Below, in pieces: positions 26,173 to 35,318 of a stretch of 55,399 nt of DNA. A program made the translations under genes and the position numbers. The notes under the pieces are model-generated. The model did not search any database, was not told where the DNA came from, and was given only the letters and a program-made list of their open reading frames with translations. The stretch comes from Burkholderiales bacterium (GTDB lineage: Bacteria; Pseudomonadota; Gammaproteobacteria; Burkholderiales; Burkholderiaceae_C). The DNA lies in contig JACPYV010000083.1 of NCBI GenBank assembly GCA_016195825.1, forward strand, positions 1 to 55,399, read 5' to 3'. Within the stretch, counting starts at the first letter, position 1; every line of letters starts with the position of its first letter.

Positions 26173-27549
26173 ATGAAGCTCAACCGACTCCCCGAACTGC
26201 AGCGTCGCGAGTTCCTGCGCCGCGCCTCGGCGCTGGGCCTGGCCGGCACGGCCGCGCCGCTGGCCCTGAACCTGGCTGGCATCGGCGAGGCCGCCGCGGC
26301 CACGGCTCCGGGCGACTACAAGGCGCTGGTTTGCGTCTTCCTCTACGGCGGCAACGACTATGGCAACACGCTAGTGCCCTACGACCAGCCCAGCTACGAC
26401 GCGTACGCCACCATCCGCCAGACACTGGCCACGCCGCGCGACCAGTTGGCCGCCACCGCGCTGGGCCTGAACGTCGGCGGCCGGCAGATGGCGCTGGCGC
26501 CCCAGCTGCCGAGGCTCAAGGCACTTTGGGACGTAGGTCGCATGGGCCTTCAGCTCAACGTTGGGACGCTGATCCAACCCACCACGCTGGCCCAGTACAA
26601 GGCGGGCAGCGTGCCGCTTCCGCCCAAGCTGTTCTCGCACAACGACCAGCAGTCCGTCTGGCAGAGCAGCTCACCCGAGGGCGCCACGTCCGGCTGGGGT
26701 GGGCGCATGGGCGACCTCTTCCTGGCCGGCAACGGCACGTCCACCTTCACCTGCATCAACGCCTCCGGCAACGCCGTCTACATGGCCGGCAAGCAGGCCG
26801 TGCAATACCAGGTGTCCACCAGCGGTGCCGTACCCATCAACGGTATCCTGAAACCGCTGTACGGCTCGCAGGCCTGTGCCGACGCGCTGCGTGGCCTCAT
26901 CACAGCGGACCGCACACACTGGATGGAGTCGGAGCTGTCGCGTGTCGTGGCGCGCTCCGTCAGCGCCCAGGGGGTGGTCAGCTCCGCGCTGGCAGGCCTG
27001 CCGGCGCTGCAGACACCCTTTGACACCGCCAGCAGCCTATCCAGCCAGTTGCTCATGGTCGCCAAGCTCATTGCCGCCCGCCAGGCGCTGGGCGCCACGC
27101 GCCAGGTGTTCTTCGTGTCGCTAGGCGGCTTCGACAACCACGACTTCCTGGTCGACGAGCATCCGGGCCTGCTGACCGCCGTGGACAACGCGCTGGCCAG
27201 CTTCTACGCGGCCACCGTGGAGCTTGGCGTGGCCAACCAGGTCACCAGCTTCACGGCCAGCGACTTTGGCCGCTCGCTGACCAGCAACGGCGACGGCTCC
27301 GACCATGGCTGGGGCAGCCATCACTTCGTGCTGGGCGGGGCGGTGCAGGGCGGGCGGTACTGGGGCACGCTGCCCTCGGTCAGCGTCAACGGGCCGGACG
27401 ACGTGGGCCAGGGCCGGCTGCTGCCGACGACCTCGGTGGACCAGCTCGGCGCCACGCTCGCCACCTGGATGGGCGTGGGCGCCAGCGATCTGCCTCGTGT
27501 GTTGCCGCGCATCGTCAACTTCACCCAGCGCGACATGGCTTATTTCTGA
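26173..27549 (+). CDS. DUF1501 family Tat-exported protein
   Basis: The 458-residue protein carries a twin-arginine signal (RREFLRRAS at residues 11-19, then a hydrophobic stretch to GEAAAA). A DUF1501 sulfatase-like body follows: LVCVFLYGGNDYGNTLVPYD, SHNDQQSVWQ, FFVSLGGFDNHDF and DFGRSLTSNGDGSDHGWGSH. The last resembles the alkaline-phosphatase-like metal site. Together with DUF1800 it forms a conserved two-gene unit of unknown function, suggested to act in the periplasm. The start follows GAGGGGACGACC. Length is normal. Confidence 0.92.
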   Translation: MKLNRLPELQRREFLRRASALGLAGTAAPLALNLAGIGEAAAATAPGDYKALVCVFLYGGNDYGNTLVPYDQPSYDAYATIRQTLATPRDQLAATALGLNVGGRQMALAPQLPRLKALWDVGRMGLQLNVGTLIQPTTLAQYKAGSVPLPPKLFSHNDQQSVWQSSSPEGATSGWGGRMGDLFLAGNGTSTFTCINASGNAVYMAGKQAVQYQVSTSGAVPINGILKPLYGSQACADALRGLITADRTHWMESELSRVVARSVSAQGVVSSALAGLPALQTPFDTASSLSSQLLMVAKLIAARQALGATRQVFFVSLGGFDNHDFLVDEHPGLLTAVDNALASFYAATVELGVANQVTSFTASDFGRSLTSNGDGSDHGWGSHHFVLGGAVQGGRYWGTLPSVSVNGPDDVGQGRLLPTTSVDQLGATLATWMGVGASDLPRVLPRIVNFTQRDMAYF

Positions 27550-27576
27550 ACCGCCCGGGCTGCCTAAGATGGGCCC

Positions 27577-29337
27577 ATGCTGCGACCCTTAACCTGCCTT
27601 CTGCTGGCCCTGCTGCTGGCCCCCGCCCATGCGCTGGACCAGCCCGAGGCGGCCACCACGCGCATCACCAAGGCAGGCGGCCTGACGAAACCGGCCCAGC
27701 GCTTCGCGGTGACGGCGGCCAATCCGCTGGCGGCGCAGGCCGGCCTCGAGATCCTGCGTGCCGGGGGCACGGCCATCGACGCGACGGTGGCCGTGCAGGC
27801 GGTGCTGGGCCTCGTGGAGCCGCAGTCCAGCGGCATCGCTGGCGGCGCCTTCCTGCTGCACTGGGACGGCCGCCAGGCGCAGGCCTGGGATGGCCGTGAG
27901 ACCGCGCCCGCGGCGGCCACGCCGCAGATGTTCCTCAATCCCGACGGCAAGCCGCTGACCATGCGCGACGCCATCCTTAGCGGCCTGTCCACCGGTGCTC
28001 CGGGTGTGCTGGCCATGCTGGCCGAGGCCCACCGGGTGCAGGGCAAGCTGCCGTGGGCGCGGTTGTTCGAGCCGGCCATCCGGCTGGCCGAGCAGGGCTT
28101 CGCAGTCAGCCCGCGACTTTTCGAGCTGGTCTCCGGCGAGCCTGCGCTGCGCGGCGACCCGCAGGCGGGGCCGTACTTCTTCGACGCCGCCGGCACGCCG
28201 AAGGCCGTCGGCACCCTGCTGAAGAACCCGGCCTACGCCGCCGTGCTGCGCGGCATCGCCAGGGTCGGCCGCAAGGGCTTCTACGAAGGCCCCGTGGCCG
28301 AGGACATCGTGCGCCGCGTGAAGGGCCACGCGCGCCCAGGTCTGCTGACGGCTGCCGACCTGGCTGGCTACCAGCCCGTCCAGCGCGCGCCAATGTGCAA
28401 CGACTGGCGCAGCTATCGGGTCTGTGGCTTCGGCCCGCCCACGTCCGGGCATCTGACGCTGATGCAGATCCTTGGGTTGCTGGACACGCAGCCTAAGGCC
28501 ATCGCGGCCCGGGGCGTCACGGCGGACTGGATGCATGCCTATGCCGAGTCCGCCAAGCTGGCCTTTGCCGACCGCGCGCAGTTCATCGGCGACCCCGGTT
28601 TCGTCGCCGCGCCGGGCGGCGACTGGCAGAACCTGCTCGCGCCGGACTATCTGAACGAGCGCGGCGCGTTGATCGGCGAGCGTGCGATGGCGCCCGCTAA
28701 GGCGGGTGAACCGGGCCGACTCCGGCAGGCGCTGGCACCGCAGGCCGAGCAACTCGAGGCCGGTACCAGCCAGGTCAGCGTCGTCGACGAGCGGGGCCAT
28801 GCGGTGTCCATGACCACCAGCGTTGAATCCGCCTTCGGCAACCGGGTCATGAGTGACGGCGGCACGGGCCTGGCCGGAGGCTTCATGCTGAACAACCAGC
28901 TCACCGATTTTTCGCTGAACCCGCTGGGCTTCGACGGCCGGCCGGTGGCTAACCGCGTGGAGGCGGGCAAGAGGCCACGCTCCAGCATGGCGCCCACGCT
29001 GGTGTTTGACCGCAGCGGCCAGCTCGTCATGGTGGCTGGCTCGCCGGGCGGCCCTGTCATCATCCACTACGTCGCAAAGGTGATCACCGGCGCACTGGCC
29101 TGGGGTCTGCCAGTACAGCAGGCCGTGGATCTGCCCAACTTCGGCCACTTCAACAGCGGCTCGCTGATCGTCGAGCGCGGTGCGCTTACGCCGGAGCAGC
29201 TTGCCGATCTGCGGGCGCGCGGCCACGCCGTCGTCGAGACCGACCTGACCAGCGGACTGCAGGTGCTGATGCGCGTCAAGGGCGGTTGGGTGGGCGGCGC
29301 GGACCCGCGCCGCGAGGGCGTGGTGCTGGGCGAGTGA
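27577..29337 (+). CDS. ggt: Gamma-glutamyltransferase
   Basis: The 586-residue precursor has a signal peptide (CLLLALLLAPAHA). It is a self-cleaving Ntn hydrolase that removes the gamma-glutamyl group of glutathione and related compounds in the periplasm. The expected N-terminal Thr of the small subunit is T397 in GTSQVSVVDERGHAVS. Other family motifs are GGTAIDATVAVQ, GGAFLLHWDG and the oxyanion region AGSPGGPVII. The start is an ATG 27 bases after the DUF1501 stop. The gene appears complete and functional. No amino-acid transporter is adjacent. Confidence 0.95.
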   Translation: MLRPLTCLLLALLLAPAHALDQPEAATTRITKAGGLTKPAQRFAVTAANPLAAQAGLEILRAGGTAIDATVAVQAVLGLVEPQSSGIAGGAFLLHWDGRQAQAWDGRETAPAAATPQMFLNPDGKPLTMRDAILSGLSTGAPGVLAMLAEAHRVQGKLPWARLFEPAIRLAEQGFAVSPRLFELVSGEPALRGDPQAGPYFFDAAGTPKAVGTLLKNPAYAAVLRGIARVGRKGFYEGPVAEDIVRRVKGHARPGLLTAADLAGYQPVQRAPMCNDWRSYRVCGFGPPTSGHLTLMQILGLLDTQPKAIAARGVTADWMHAYAESAKLAFADRAQFIGDPGFVAAPGGDWQNLLAPDYLNERGALIGERAMAPAKAGEPGRLRQALAPQAEQLEAGTSQVSVVDERGHAVSMTTSVESAFGNRVMSDGGTGLAGGFMLNNQLTDFSLNPLGFDGRPVANRVEAGKRPRSSMAPTLVFDRSGQLVMVAGSPGGPVIIHYVAKVITGALAWGLPVQQAVDLPNFGHFNSGSLIVERGALTPEQLADLRARGHAVVETDLTSGLQVLMRVKGGWVGGADPRREGVVLGE

Positions 29338-29353
29338 TCGCCCTGACTCAGGC

Positions 29354-29845
29354 TCAGCGCTTGCCGAGCACCGCCAGGCCCAGGCCGCCCAGGCCCACGA
29401 ACAGCAGCCCGCTCCAGATCTCGTAGGGCAGGCCGACGAAACGATAGGCCGCCGCCTCGGCGCAGTTGGCCGTGATCATGAAGACCGACGGCCACAGCTC
29501 CTCGAGGTTGAGTGCGGTGACGATCTTGTCGGCTAGGCCCATCGCGCAGGTGGCGCTCTGCGACGCCACCTCATGCTGGAAAACGGCCGCCGTCAGGCCC
29601 GCGGCGCAAAGCATGAGCACGGCAACCAGCGCCCCCTGGCGTACCGAGCGCTGGGACCGCAACAGCCAGCCCAGCAGCGAGAACGCGCCGATCAGCAGGA
29701 ACAGGCCGCGCTGCAGCACGCACCAGGGGCAGGGCTTGACGCCGAACTGGTGCTGCGCGACCAGCGCAACGCCCACGGCGGCAAAGCTCGCCACGGCCAT
29801 GCCTGCCAGCGCGCGGGCCGGCAACTTAGAAGGCTGGATGAACAT
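29354..29845 (-). CDS. dsbB: Disulfide bond formation protein B
   Basis: The 163-residue inner-membrane quinone oxidoreductase reoxidises DsbA. The first periplasmic Cys pair is CPWC (C39 and C42), and the second pair is in SATCAMGLAD and ANCAEAA. Four membrane spans fit the family. I chose the ATG at 29845, as the signal-anchor region begins MFIQPSKLPARAL; it overlaps the ridA stop by one base (TGATG), so the two are coupled. dsbA is not in the window. It is convergent with ggt. Confidence 0.93.
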   Translation of the reverse strand: MFIQPSKLPARALAGMAVASFAAVGVALVAQHQFGVKPCPWCVLQRGLFLLIGAFSLLGWLLRSQRSVRQGALVAVLMLCAAGLTAAVFQHEVASQSATCAMGLADKIVTALNLEELWPSVFMITANCAEAAAYRFVGLPYEIWSGLLFVGLGGLGLAVLGKR

Positions 29846-30309
29846 CAGTCCTGCACTTCCGCGATCAGCTCGATCTCGACGCATGCGCCCATCGGGATCT
29901 GCGCCACGCCGAAGGCGCTGCGCGCATGCTTGCCAGCGTCGCCCAGCACGGCCGCCAGCAGCTCGGAGCAGCCATTGGTTACCAGGTGCTGCTCGGTGAA
30001 GTCGGGCGTGCTGTTGACCAGGCTCATGACCTTGACGATGCGCACCTTGCCCAGATCACCCGTGGCGGCCTGCAGCGTGCCCAACAGGTCAATGGCGACC
30101 GCGCGCGCCGCGGCCTGGCCAGTAGCGGTGTCGACGTCCTTGCCCAACTGGCCGACCCAGGGCTTACCGTCCTTCTTGGCGATGTGGCCGGACAGGAACA
30201 GCAGCTTGCCCGTGCGCGTGAAGGGCAGGTAGGCGGCGGCCGGAATTGCCAGCGGCGGCAGGGTGATGCCGAGTTCGGCGAGCTTGGCTTGGATGGCGGA
30301 GGAGCTCAT
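29845..30309 (-). CDS. RidA family protein
   Basis: The 154-residue protein of the YjgF/YER057c/UK114 fold has LFLSGHIAKKDGKPWVGQLG, a VNSTPDF segment and the C-terminal PMGACVEIELIAEVQD, where family members have a conserved Arg and Glu. RidA deaminates reactive enamine/imine intermediates. This N-terminally longer member (about 25 extra residues) belongs to one of the less studied subgroups (Rid2/Rid3-like), so activity is unsure. The ATG at 30309 is supported by the extent of the family. It is the first gene of a ridA-dsbB pair. Confidence 0.88.
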   Translation of the reverse strand: MSSSAIQAKLAELGITLPPLAIPAAAYLPFTRTGKLLFLSGHIAKKDGKPWVGQLGKDVDTATGQAAARAVAIDLLGTLQAATGDLGKVRIVKVMSLVNSTPDFTEQHLVTNGCSELLAAVLGDAGKHARSAFGVAQIPMGACVEIELIAEVQD

Positions 30310-30389
30310 GCGGGGAAGCGCGGTGGCGCAAGCAAAAAACGGCGGCATGCTACACCCCGACCCCCAACGACCGGGGGCGGGGAGGGGCA

Positions 30390-31077
30390 TTGACGCAGCA
30401 GCGGGTGGGGGCGCGGCAGCTTCTGGCGGTGGGCCTGGCCTGGCCGGCGGGCTTGGCGCTGCTGCACCGTTGCGAGCGACTGCCCCGCGGCGCCGAGTAC
30501 GCCGTGCCGGCGTTTGCGTTCACGTTGCTGCTCGTGCTGCGCCGGCTGGGTGTACGGCGGTTGGACGTGCTGATGCTGAGCCATCGCGACGGTGACCACG
30601 TCTCAGGCGCGGCCCCCTTGATGCATGCGCTGCCGGCGCGCGCTGCTGGCTGGCGACCTGGAGGCCGAGCAGGAGCGGCGCCTCGTGCGGCTCGAGCCGG
30701 ACCTGCATACTCACTTGCTGCTGGTGCCCCATCACGGCGGCAAGACCTCGTCGAGCGCCGAACTGCTCTCCGCCGTGCGGCCGGCGACGTCGCTGGTGCA
30801 GGCGCTGGTGAAGGCGGGCTGCCGCAGCCGCTTCGACGACCCCGCGCCGCCAATGCTGGCGCGCTACCAGGCAGCGGGCATCGCCGTCGTTGCCAGCCCG
30901 GCCAGCGGTGCATGGCAGTGGCAAATCGGCTGCTCCCCCGAGCCGATGGCCTGCGAGCGCGATCTGCAGCAGCGCTACTGGCAGGACCGCAGCCCCTTCG
31001 GCGGCGGCCTGGCGGGCCCGGCAGAAGGCGCGCAAGCGGACGAACGGCCACCGGCGGGCGGCGAACTGGTCTTCTGA
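30390..31077 (+). pseudogene. comEC: Decayed comEC (DNA uptake channel) remnant
   Basis: Two frames carry pieces of the ComEC C-terminal metallo-beta-lactamase domain. The first (from 30390) has RRLGVRRLDVLMLSHRDGDH and the second (from about 30640, different frame) has ALLAGDLEAEQE and LLVPHHGGKTSSSAELLSAV, followed by a family-like tail to 31077. The long multi-span membrane core and about 100 residues between the two blocks are absent. The reading frame shift and missing parts mean the natural competence channel cannot be made from this copy. It lies between ridA and a cyanophycinase-like gene. A complete comEC could exist elsewhere. Confidence 0.8.
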
Positions 31078-31150
31078 CGCCCGGGCTGCCACACTGCCTG
31101 CCAGCCCCACCTGTGCCCCACGCAACCCGCCACCACCCGCAGGAGACTTC

Positions 31151-32230
31151 ATGATCCGCTTCGATGTCCGCCCTACCGCCTGGTTACGGCGCGTTGTTTC
31201 CCTGGGCCTGCTGTGCGTGAGCCTGGCCGCTACCGCTGGCGGTGGCAGTGCCGGCAGCGGCGCCAAGGCAACGGCTGCCAGCAAGGACTACGAGCTCTAC
31301 CGCAGCGGCAGCGCAGCCGATGCGCTGCCGCCGCAGCCGGCCAGCAACCTGCTGGTGCTGATGGGCGGCGGCATAGACGTCGACGATGCGTTCCGGGCCA
31401 TGATCGCCAAGGCCCGCGGCGGCACGGCGGCCAAGGTTGATATCGTGGTTCTGCGCACCTCGGGCGCGGATGGCTACAACGCCTACCTGATGGCGATGGA
31501 CGGTGTCGATTCGGTCGAGTCCATTGTGCTGAAGACCCGCGCCGGCGCCAGCGCGCCCGAGGTGCTGGACCTGGTCGCCCGGGCCGACGTGCTCTTCCTC
31601 GCCGGCGGCGACCAGTCCACCTACATCGCCCAATGGGCTGGCACGCCGCTGGAGGCTGCGATGAAGGCTGCGGTCGCCCGCCACGTGCCCTTTGGTGGCA
31701 CCAGCGCCGGGCTGGCCGTGCTGGGGCAGTTCGACTACTCGGGCGCCAACCAGTCGGTTTCGTCAGCCGAGGCCATGGCCAACCCCTATGGCCGCAACGT
31801 GACGCTGGACCGCAGCTTCCTGAACGCGCTGCCGCTGATGGCCGGCGTCATCACCGACGCCCATCTCGTCACCCGCGACCGCATGGGCCGCCTGGTCACC
31901 TTCCTCGCGCGCCTGTCGGCCGATGGCTGGGCCGGCTGGCAGACGCTGCGCGGAATCGGCGTAGACGAGCAGACGGCCGTGGTCGTCGACGGCGATATCG
32001 CTACCGTCATGGGCAACGACGACGGCCTGGGCGGCCGCACCGGGCAGGCCTATTTCCTGAAGCCGACCATCGCGCCGTCCACGGTGCAGGCCAAGAAGCC
32101 GCTGACCTTTCGCAGCCTGCAGATCGAGAAGCGCGTGGCCGGTGGCCAGTACAACCTGGCCACCTGGCCGGCCGAGTCACCCTACTTCATCTCGGTGGAG
32201 GCCGGTGTGCTGATGCCCAGCCCCTACTGA
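31151..32230 (+). CDS. Secreted cyanophycinase-like peptidase (family S51)
   Basis: The 359-residue protein has a signal-like N-terminus (VSLGLLCVSLAATA) and an S51 peptidase fold. It has the turn LFLAGGDQSTY and the nucleophile Ser185 within GGTSAGLAVLG, and is of a size similar to cyanophycinases. It would cut beta-Asp-Arg dipeptides from cyanophycin or similar beta-aspartyl bonds outside the cytoplasm. AGGAG stands just before the ATG at 31151. The window shows no cyanophycin synthetase, so use on exogenous polymer or a different substrate is possible. It ends overlapping the convergent transglycosylase gene by 7 bases. Confidence 0.82.
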   Translation: MIRFDVRPTAWLRRVVSLGLLCVSLAATAGGGSAGSGAKATAASKDYELYRSGSAADALPPQPASNLLVLMGGGIDVDDAFRAMIAKARGGTAAKVDIVVLRTSGADGYNAYLMAMDGVDSVESIVLKTRAGASAPEVLDLVARADVLFLAGGDQSTYIAQWAGTPLEAAMKAAVARHVPFGGTSAGLAVLGQFDYSGANQSVSSAEAMANPYGRNVTLDRSFLNALPLMAGVITDAHLVTRDRMGRLVTFLARLSADGWAGWQTLRGIGVDEQTAVVVDGDIATVMGNDDGLGGRTGQAYFLKPTIAPSTVQAKKPLTFRSLQIEKRVAGGQYNLATWPAESPYFISVEAGVLMPSPY

Positions 32231-33300
32231 GCCGGCGGGCGCACAGTCGTGCGCGCCCGGGCCACGGCCTGGCCCAGCTCGATGACGGCCAGCGCGTAGT
32301 AGGCCGACCAGTTGTAGCGTGTGACGACCCAGAAGTTCTCGGTGCCCAGCAGCACGGTCGTGGGCTTCTTCGGTCCGTTCTGCAGCTCAATGACGGCCAG
32401 GGGGCCGACATGATCGCGTGCGGCCTCCGACGGCCGAGCGCCCGCTTCCAGGAGGTCGGCCGCCGTAAAGCTGGGCTTGATGTCCGGCACCAGCAGCCGC
32501 CGCCGCGTGACCGGATCGGCCGGCAAGCGTACGCTGTAGTGCGTGGCCTCGCCGGGCTTCCAGCCGTACTCGGCCAGGTAATGGGCCACACTGCCTATGG
32601 CGTCCGCTGGGCTGGCCATCAGGTCGACGTGGCCGTCGCCGTCGAAGTCCACCGCATGCTTGCGCCAGCTGCCGGGCATGAACTGCGGCAGCCCCAGCGC
32701 GCCGGCGTAGCTGCCGCGCACGTCGGTGGCATCCAGGCCGTTCTCGCGGCACAGCCTCAGGAACTCGGCCAGCTCGCTGCGGAAGAAGGCCTGGCGGTCG
32801 GCAGCACGCGGGTGCTCGGCGGGGAAGTCGAAGGCCAGCGTGGCCAGCGCGTCCAGCACCTTGAAGCCGCCGGTGACACGGCCGTAGAAGGTCTCCACGC
32901 CAATGATGCCTATGACGATCTCGGCCGGCACGCCGTACTGGCTCTCGGCGCGGGCCAGCGCCGCCTCGTTGTCGGCCCAGAAGGCCAGGCCCGCGGCGAG
33001 CCGCTTGGGCTCGATGAAGCGGTCGCGGTAGGCCGTCCAGTTCTTGGTCGTGCCGACGGCCGCGGGCAGGATCAGCTGGCGCACGCGCGGCAGGTCCAGC
33101 GCCTGGCTGAGCTGCTCTCGCAAGAGGGGGGCGTCCCAGTTTTGCGCCGCCGCCAGCTCGTCGGCGAATGCGACGAGGGCAGGGCGGGCACCGAGCGGTA
33201 GGGGTGGGGGCGGCGCCGGCGGCTTGCCGCGGTGGGGCCTGGCTTGGGCGCAGAGGGCCAGCAGCAGGCCGGCCAGCAGGATCAGGAATCGGGACTTCAC
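32224..33300 (-). CDS. mltB: Lytic murein transglycosylase B-like
   Basis: The 358-residue exported protein has the catalytic Glu136 in GIIGVETFYG, the family segment SYAGALGLPQFMPGSW and a VDLMASPADAIGSVAHYLAEYG stretch in family form. It cleaves peptidoglycan glycans with formation of 1,6-anhydroMurNAc. The start is GTG at 33300: it overlaps the DUF3488 stop by 4 bases (GTGA), and VKSRFLILLAGLLLALCAQA is a signal peptide. No lipobox is present, so it may be periplasmic rather than anchored. It is the last gene of the MoxR operon. Confidence 0.92.
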   Translation of the reverse strand: MKSRFLILLAGLLLALCAQARPHRGKPPAPPPPLPLGARPALVAFADELAAAQNWDAPLLREQLSQALDLPRVRQLILPAAVGTTKNWTAYRDRFIEPKRLAAGLAFWADNEAALARAESQYGVPAEIVIGIIGVETFYGRVTGGFKVLDALATLAFDFPAEHPRAADRQAFFRSELAEFLRLCRENGLDATDVRGSYAGALGLPQFMPGSWRKHAVDFDGDGHVDLMASPADAIGSVAHYLAEYGWKPGEATHYSVRLPADPVTRRRLLVPDIKPSFTAADLLEAGARPSEAARDHVGPLAVIELQNGPKKPTTVLLGTENFWVVTRYNWSAYYALAVIELGQAVARARTTVRPPAQ

Positions 33301-35318
33301 GCGCGAAGCATACGGGCCGCCATGCGGAACTCGCCCCAGGCCGGCGCCGTGGCGCCGGCGGCGTAGCGCGAGCGCTCCAGCTTCTCCAGCCACTGCGCGG
33401 CGGGCTCAGCCTTCTGGCCCAGTTGCTGGCGCAGCGCCCGCCCCCAGGCTGCCGGGCTCTCGTGGGCGGGTGCGACGAACCCGGCGCGGGCCAGCAAAGC
33501 CCCGATGCGCGCGCGCTGGCGGCTCCAGGCATCGTGCGGGCGGCTGCTCCAGCGTATCCAGGCAGCCGAGGCCGTGGCCAGCACCAGGATGACGGCAGCG
33601 ATGGCCTGGCCGAGGCCGGTCCAGTCGGGGCGTTCGAAGCCGATCTTCTTCATCAGGTCGAACTGGTTCTGGCGCGAGTAGTTCAGCACCAGCTGCTGCC
33701 ATCGGTTGTTGACGGTCTCCCAGCCGCCACGCAGCGCCCGCCACAGCGTGGGGTTGAGTTGTCCGATGACGCCGGGTTGCGGCTGCAGCGCCAGCCCCTG
33801 CGTGACGCGGTTGGGCGCCACAGCGGCGGTGGGGTCGCTGCGCACCCAGCCCTTGCCGTCCACCCAGAACTCGGCCCAGGCGTGGGCATTGGCGTTGCGC
33901 ACCACGAGGTAGCCGTCCTGTGGCTCGGCATCCCAGCCCTGGAAACCGGTGACGATGCGCGCCGGCACGCCCATCGCGCGCATCAGCACGACGAAGGCGG
34001 AGGCGAAGTGCTCGCAGAAGCCCAGGCGGCGGTCCAGCCAGAACTCGTCGATGACGTGTGGCGAGTCCTCGCCATAGCGCCCGGGCGACAGCGTGTAGAG
34101 GAAGTCGTTGGCGCGTACATGGTCCAGCAGCGCGGCGGCCAGCGCCTCGGCCCGCGGCCCCTCGGCCAGCGCCGCAAAGCGCGGCTGTCCGGCCAGGGCC
34201 TGTGCCCAGGCGAGGGTGCGCGGGTTGCGGCCGGCCGGCAGCTCCATGTCCGTCGCCTGCTGCAGGCGATTGCGCTTCAGGCCTGCCTGCCATCTCAGCT
34301 GGGCGCTGGTATCCAGCCTGAGCCGCTCGGTGATGGGACGCGGCGACAGCCATTGCAACTCGGCGCCGCGGATGAGCGTCAGGTCGGGCAGCGGCAGCTC
34401 GCTGCCCACGGCGCCCGGGCTCATCTCCAGCAGCGGCAGGACGGAGATGCGCAGCGGCTCCAGCGTCATCTCGTAGCGAAGCGTCGGGCCGCTGAAGACC
34501 AGATCGTCACGCCCGCGCAGCCAGCTCTGGTTGGGGCGGGCGTCGGGCGCGCGCCAGGTCTTGCCGTCGAAGCGGGTCAGCACCGGGCCGCGGAAATAGC
34601 GCTGGTTGGGCGGCGGCGGCGCGTCGATGAATTTCAGCCGCATCGCGATGCCGTCGTCGTTGGCGATCTCGTTCATCGCCCCGAACTCCAACTGGTTGGA
34701 CAGCCCCGTGCGGCCGATGGCCTCGGTCGGCACGCCCCACAGCGGCGCGATGCGCGGGAACAGCACGAACAGCAGCACCATGACCGGCAGGCCCAGAGCC
34801 GTCGTGCTGGCTGCGCGGCGGGCGGCGATGGCGATGCTGGGTACACCCGTGGGCATTTGCGCCAGCACCACCGCCGCCAGCAGCCCCCACAGCGACACCA
34901 GGGCGCCAGCTGCCGTCAGCAGCGATTGCGAGTACAGGAACTGCGTCAGCACTAGGAAGAAGCCTAGGAAGAACACGACGAAGGCGTCGCGACGGGCGCG
35001 CAGTTCCAGTGTCTTCAGCGCCATCAGCATGACCAAAAGCGTGATGCCCGCCTCGCGGCCGACCAGCGTGCGAAAGGTCAGCCAGGTCAGTCCGGCATAC
35101 AGGGCCACGATGGCGACCAGCCACCAGCGGCTAGGCAAGGGCAGTTGGCGGGCCGCGAGCTGGCCGCGCCAGCCCAGCACCAGCGTGGTCAGCGCCGTGC
35201 TCCACCAGGGAAGGTGGTCGGCGTGGGGCAGCATCGCAGCGGCGATGACCCCCAGAAGGAAGAAGCTGTCGCGCGTGTCGCGTGGCAGGCGTTCCCACCA
35301 AGCCTTGAGGCCCTTCAT
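33297..35318 (-). CDS. TgpA-type transglutaminase-like membrane protein (DUF3488)
   Basis: The 673-residue protein has an N-terminal block of about six spans (DUF3488), a periplasmic transglutaminase-like domain and a final span plus a cytoplasmic DUF4129-like tail. The catalytic triad is Cys435 in GFCEHFASAF, His479 in NAHAWAEFW and Asp495 in VRSDPTAAV. TgpA of Pseudomonas is essential and related in this architecture; its target is unknown. The ATG at 35318 overlaps the DUF58 stop by 4 bases. It lies between DUF58 and MltB, a context that implies a role in envelope or peptidoglycan handling. Confidence 0.92.
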   Translation of the reverse strand: MKGLKAWWERLPRDTRDSFFLLGVIAAAMLPHADHLPWWSTALTTLVLGWRGQLAARQLPLPSRWWLVAIVALYAGLTWLTFRTLVGREAGITLLVMLMALKTLELRARRDAFVVFFLGFFLVLTQFLYSQSLLTAAGALVSLWGLLAAVVLAQMPTGVPSIAIAARRAASTTALGLPVMVLLFVLFPRIAPLWGVPTEAIGRTGLSNQLEFGAMNEIANDDGIAMRLKFIDAPPPPNQRYFRGPVLTRFDGKTWRAPDARPNQSWLRGRDDLVFSGPTLRYEMTLEPLRISVLPLLEMSPGAVGSELPLPDLTLIRGAELQWLSPRPITERLRLDTSAQLRWQAGLKRNRLQQATDMELPAGRNPRTLAWAQALAGQPRFAALAEGPRAEALAAALLDHVRANDFLYTLSPGRYGEDSPHVIDEFWLDRRLGFCEHFASAFVVLMRAMGVPARIVTGFQGWDAEPQDGYLVVRNANAHAWAEFWVDGKGWVRSDPTAAVAPNRVTQGLALQPQPGVIGQLNPTLWRALRGGWETVNNRWQQLVLNYSRQNQFDLMKKIGFERPDWTGLGQAIAAVILVLATASAAWIRWSSRPHDAWSRQRARIGALLARAGFVAPAHESPAAWGRALRQQLGQKAEPAAQWLEKLERSRYAAGATAPAWGEFRMAARMLRA

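Noticed and set aside
30390..31077. Two separate small functional genes
   Set aside because: The pieces align to consecutive parts of one ComEC domain in different frames, so decay of one gene is the better reading.
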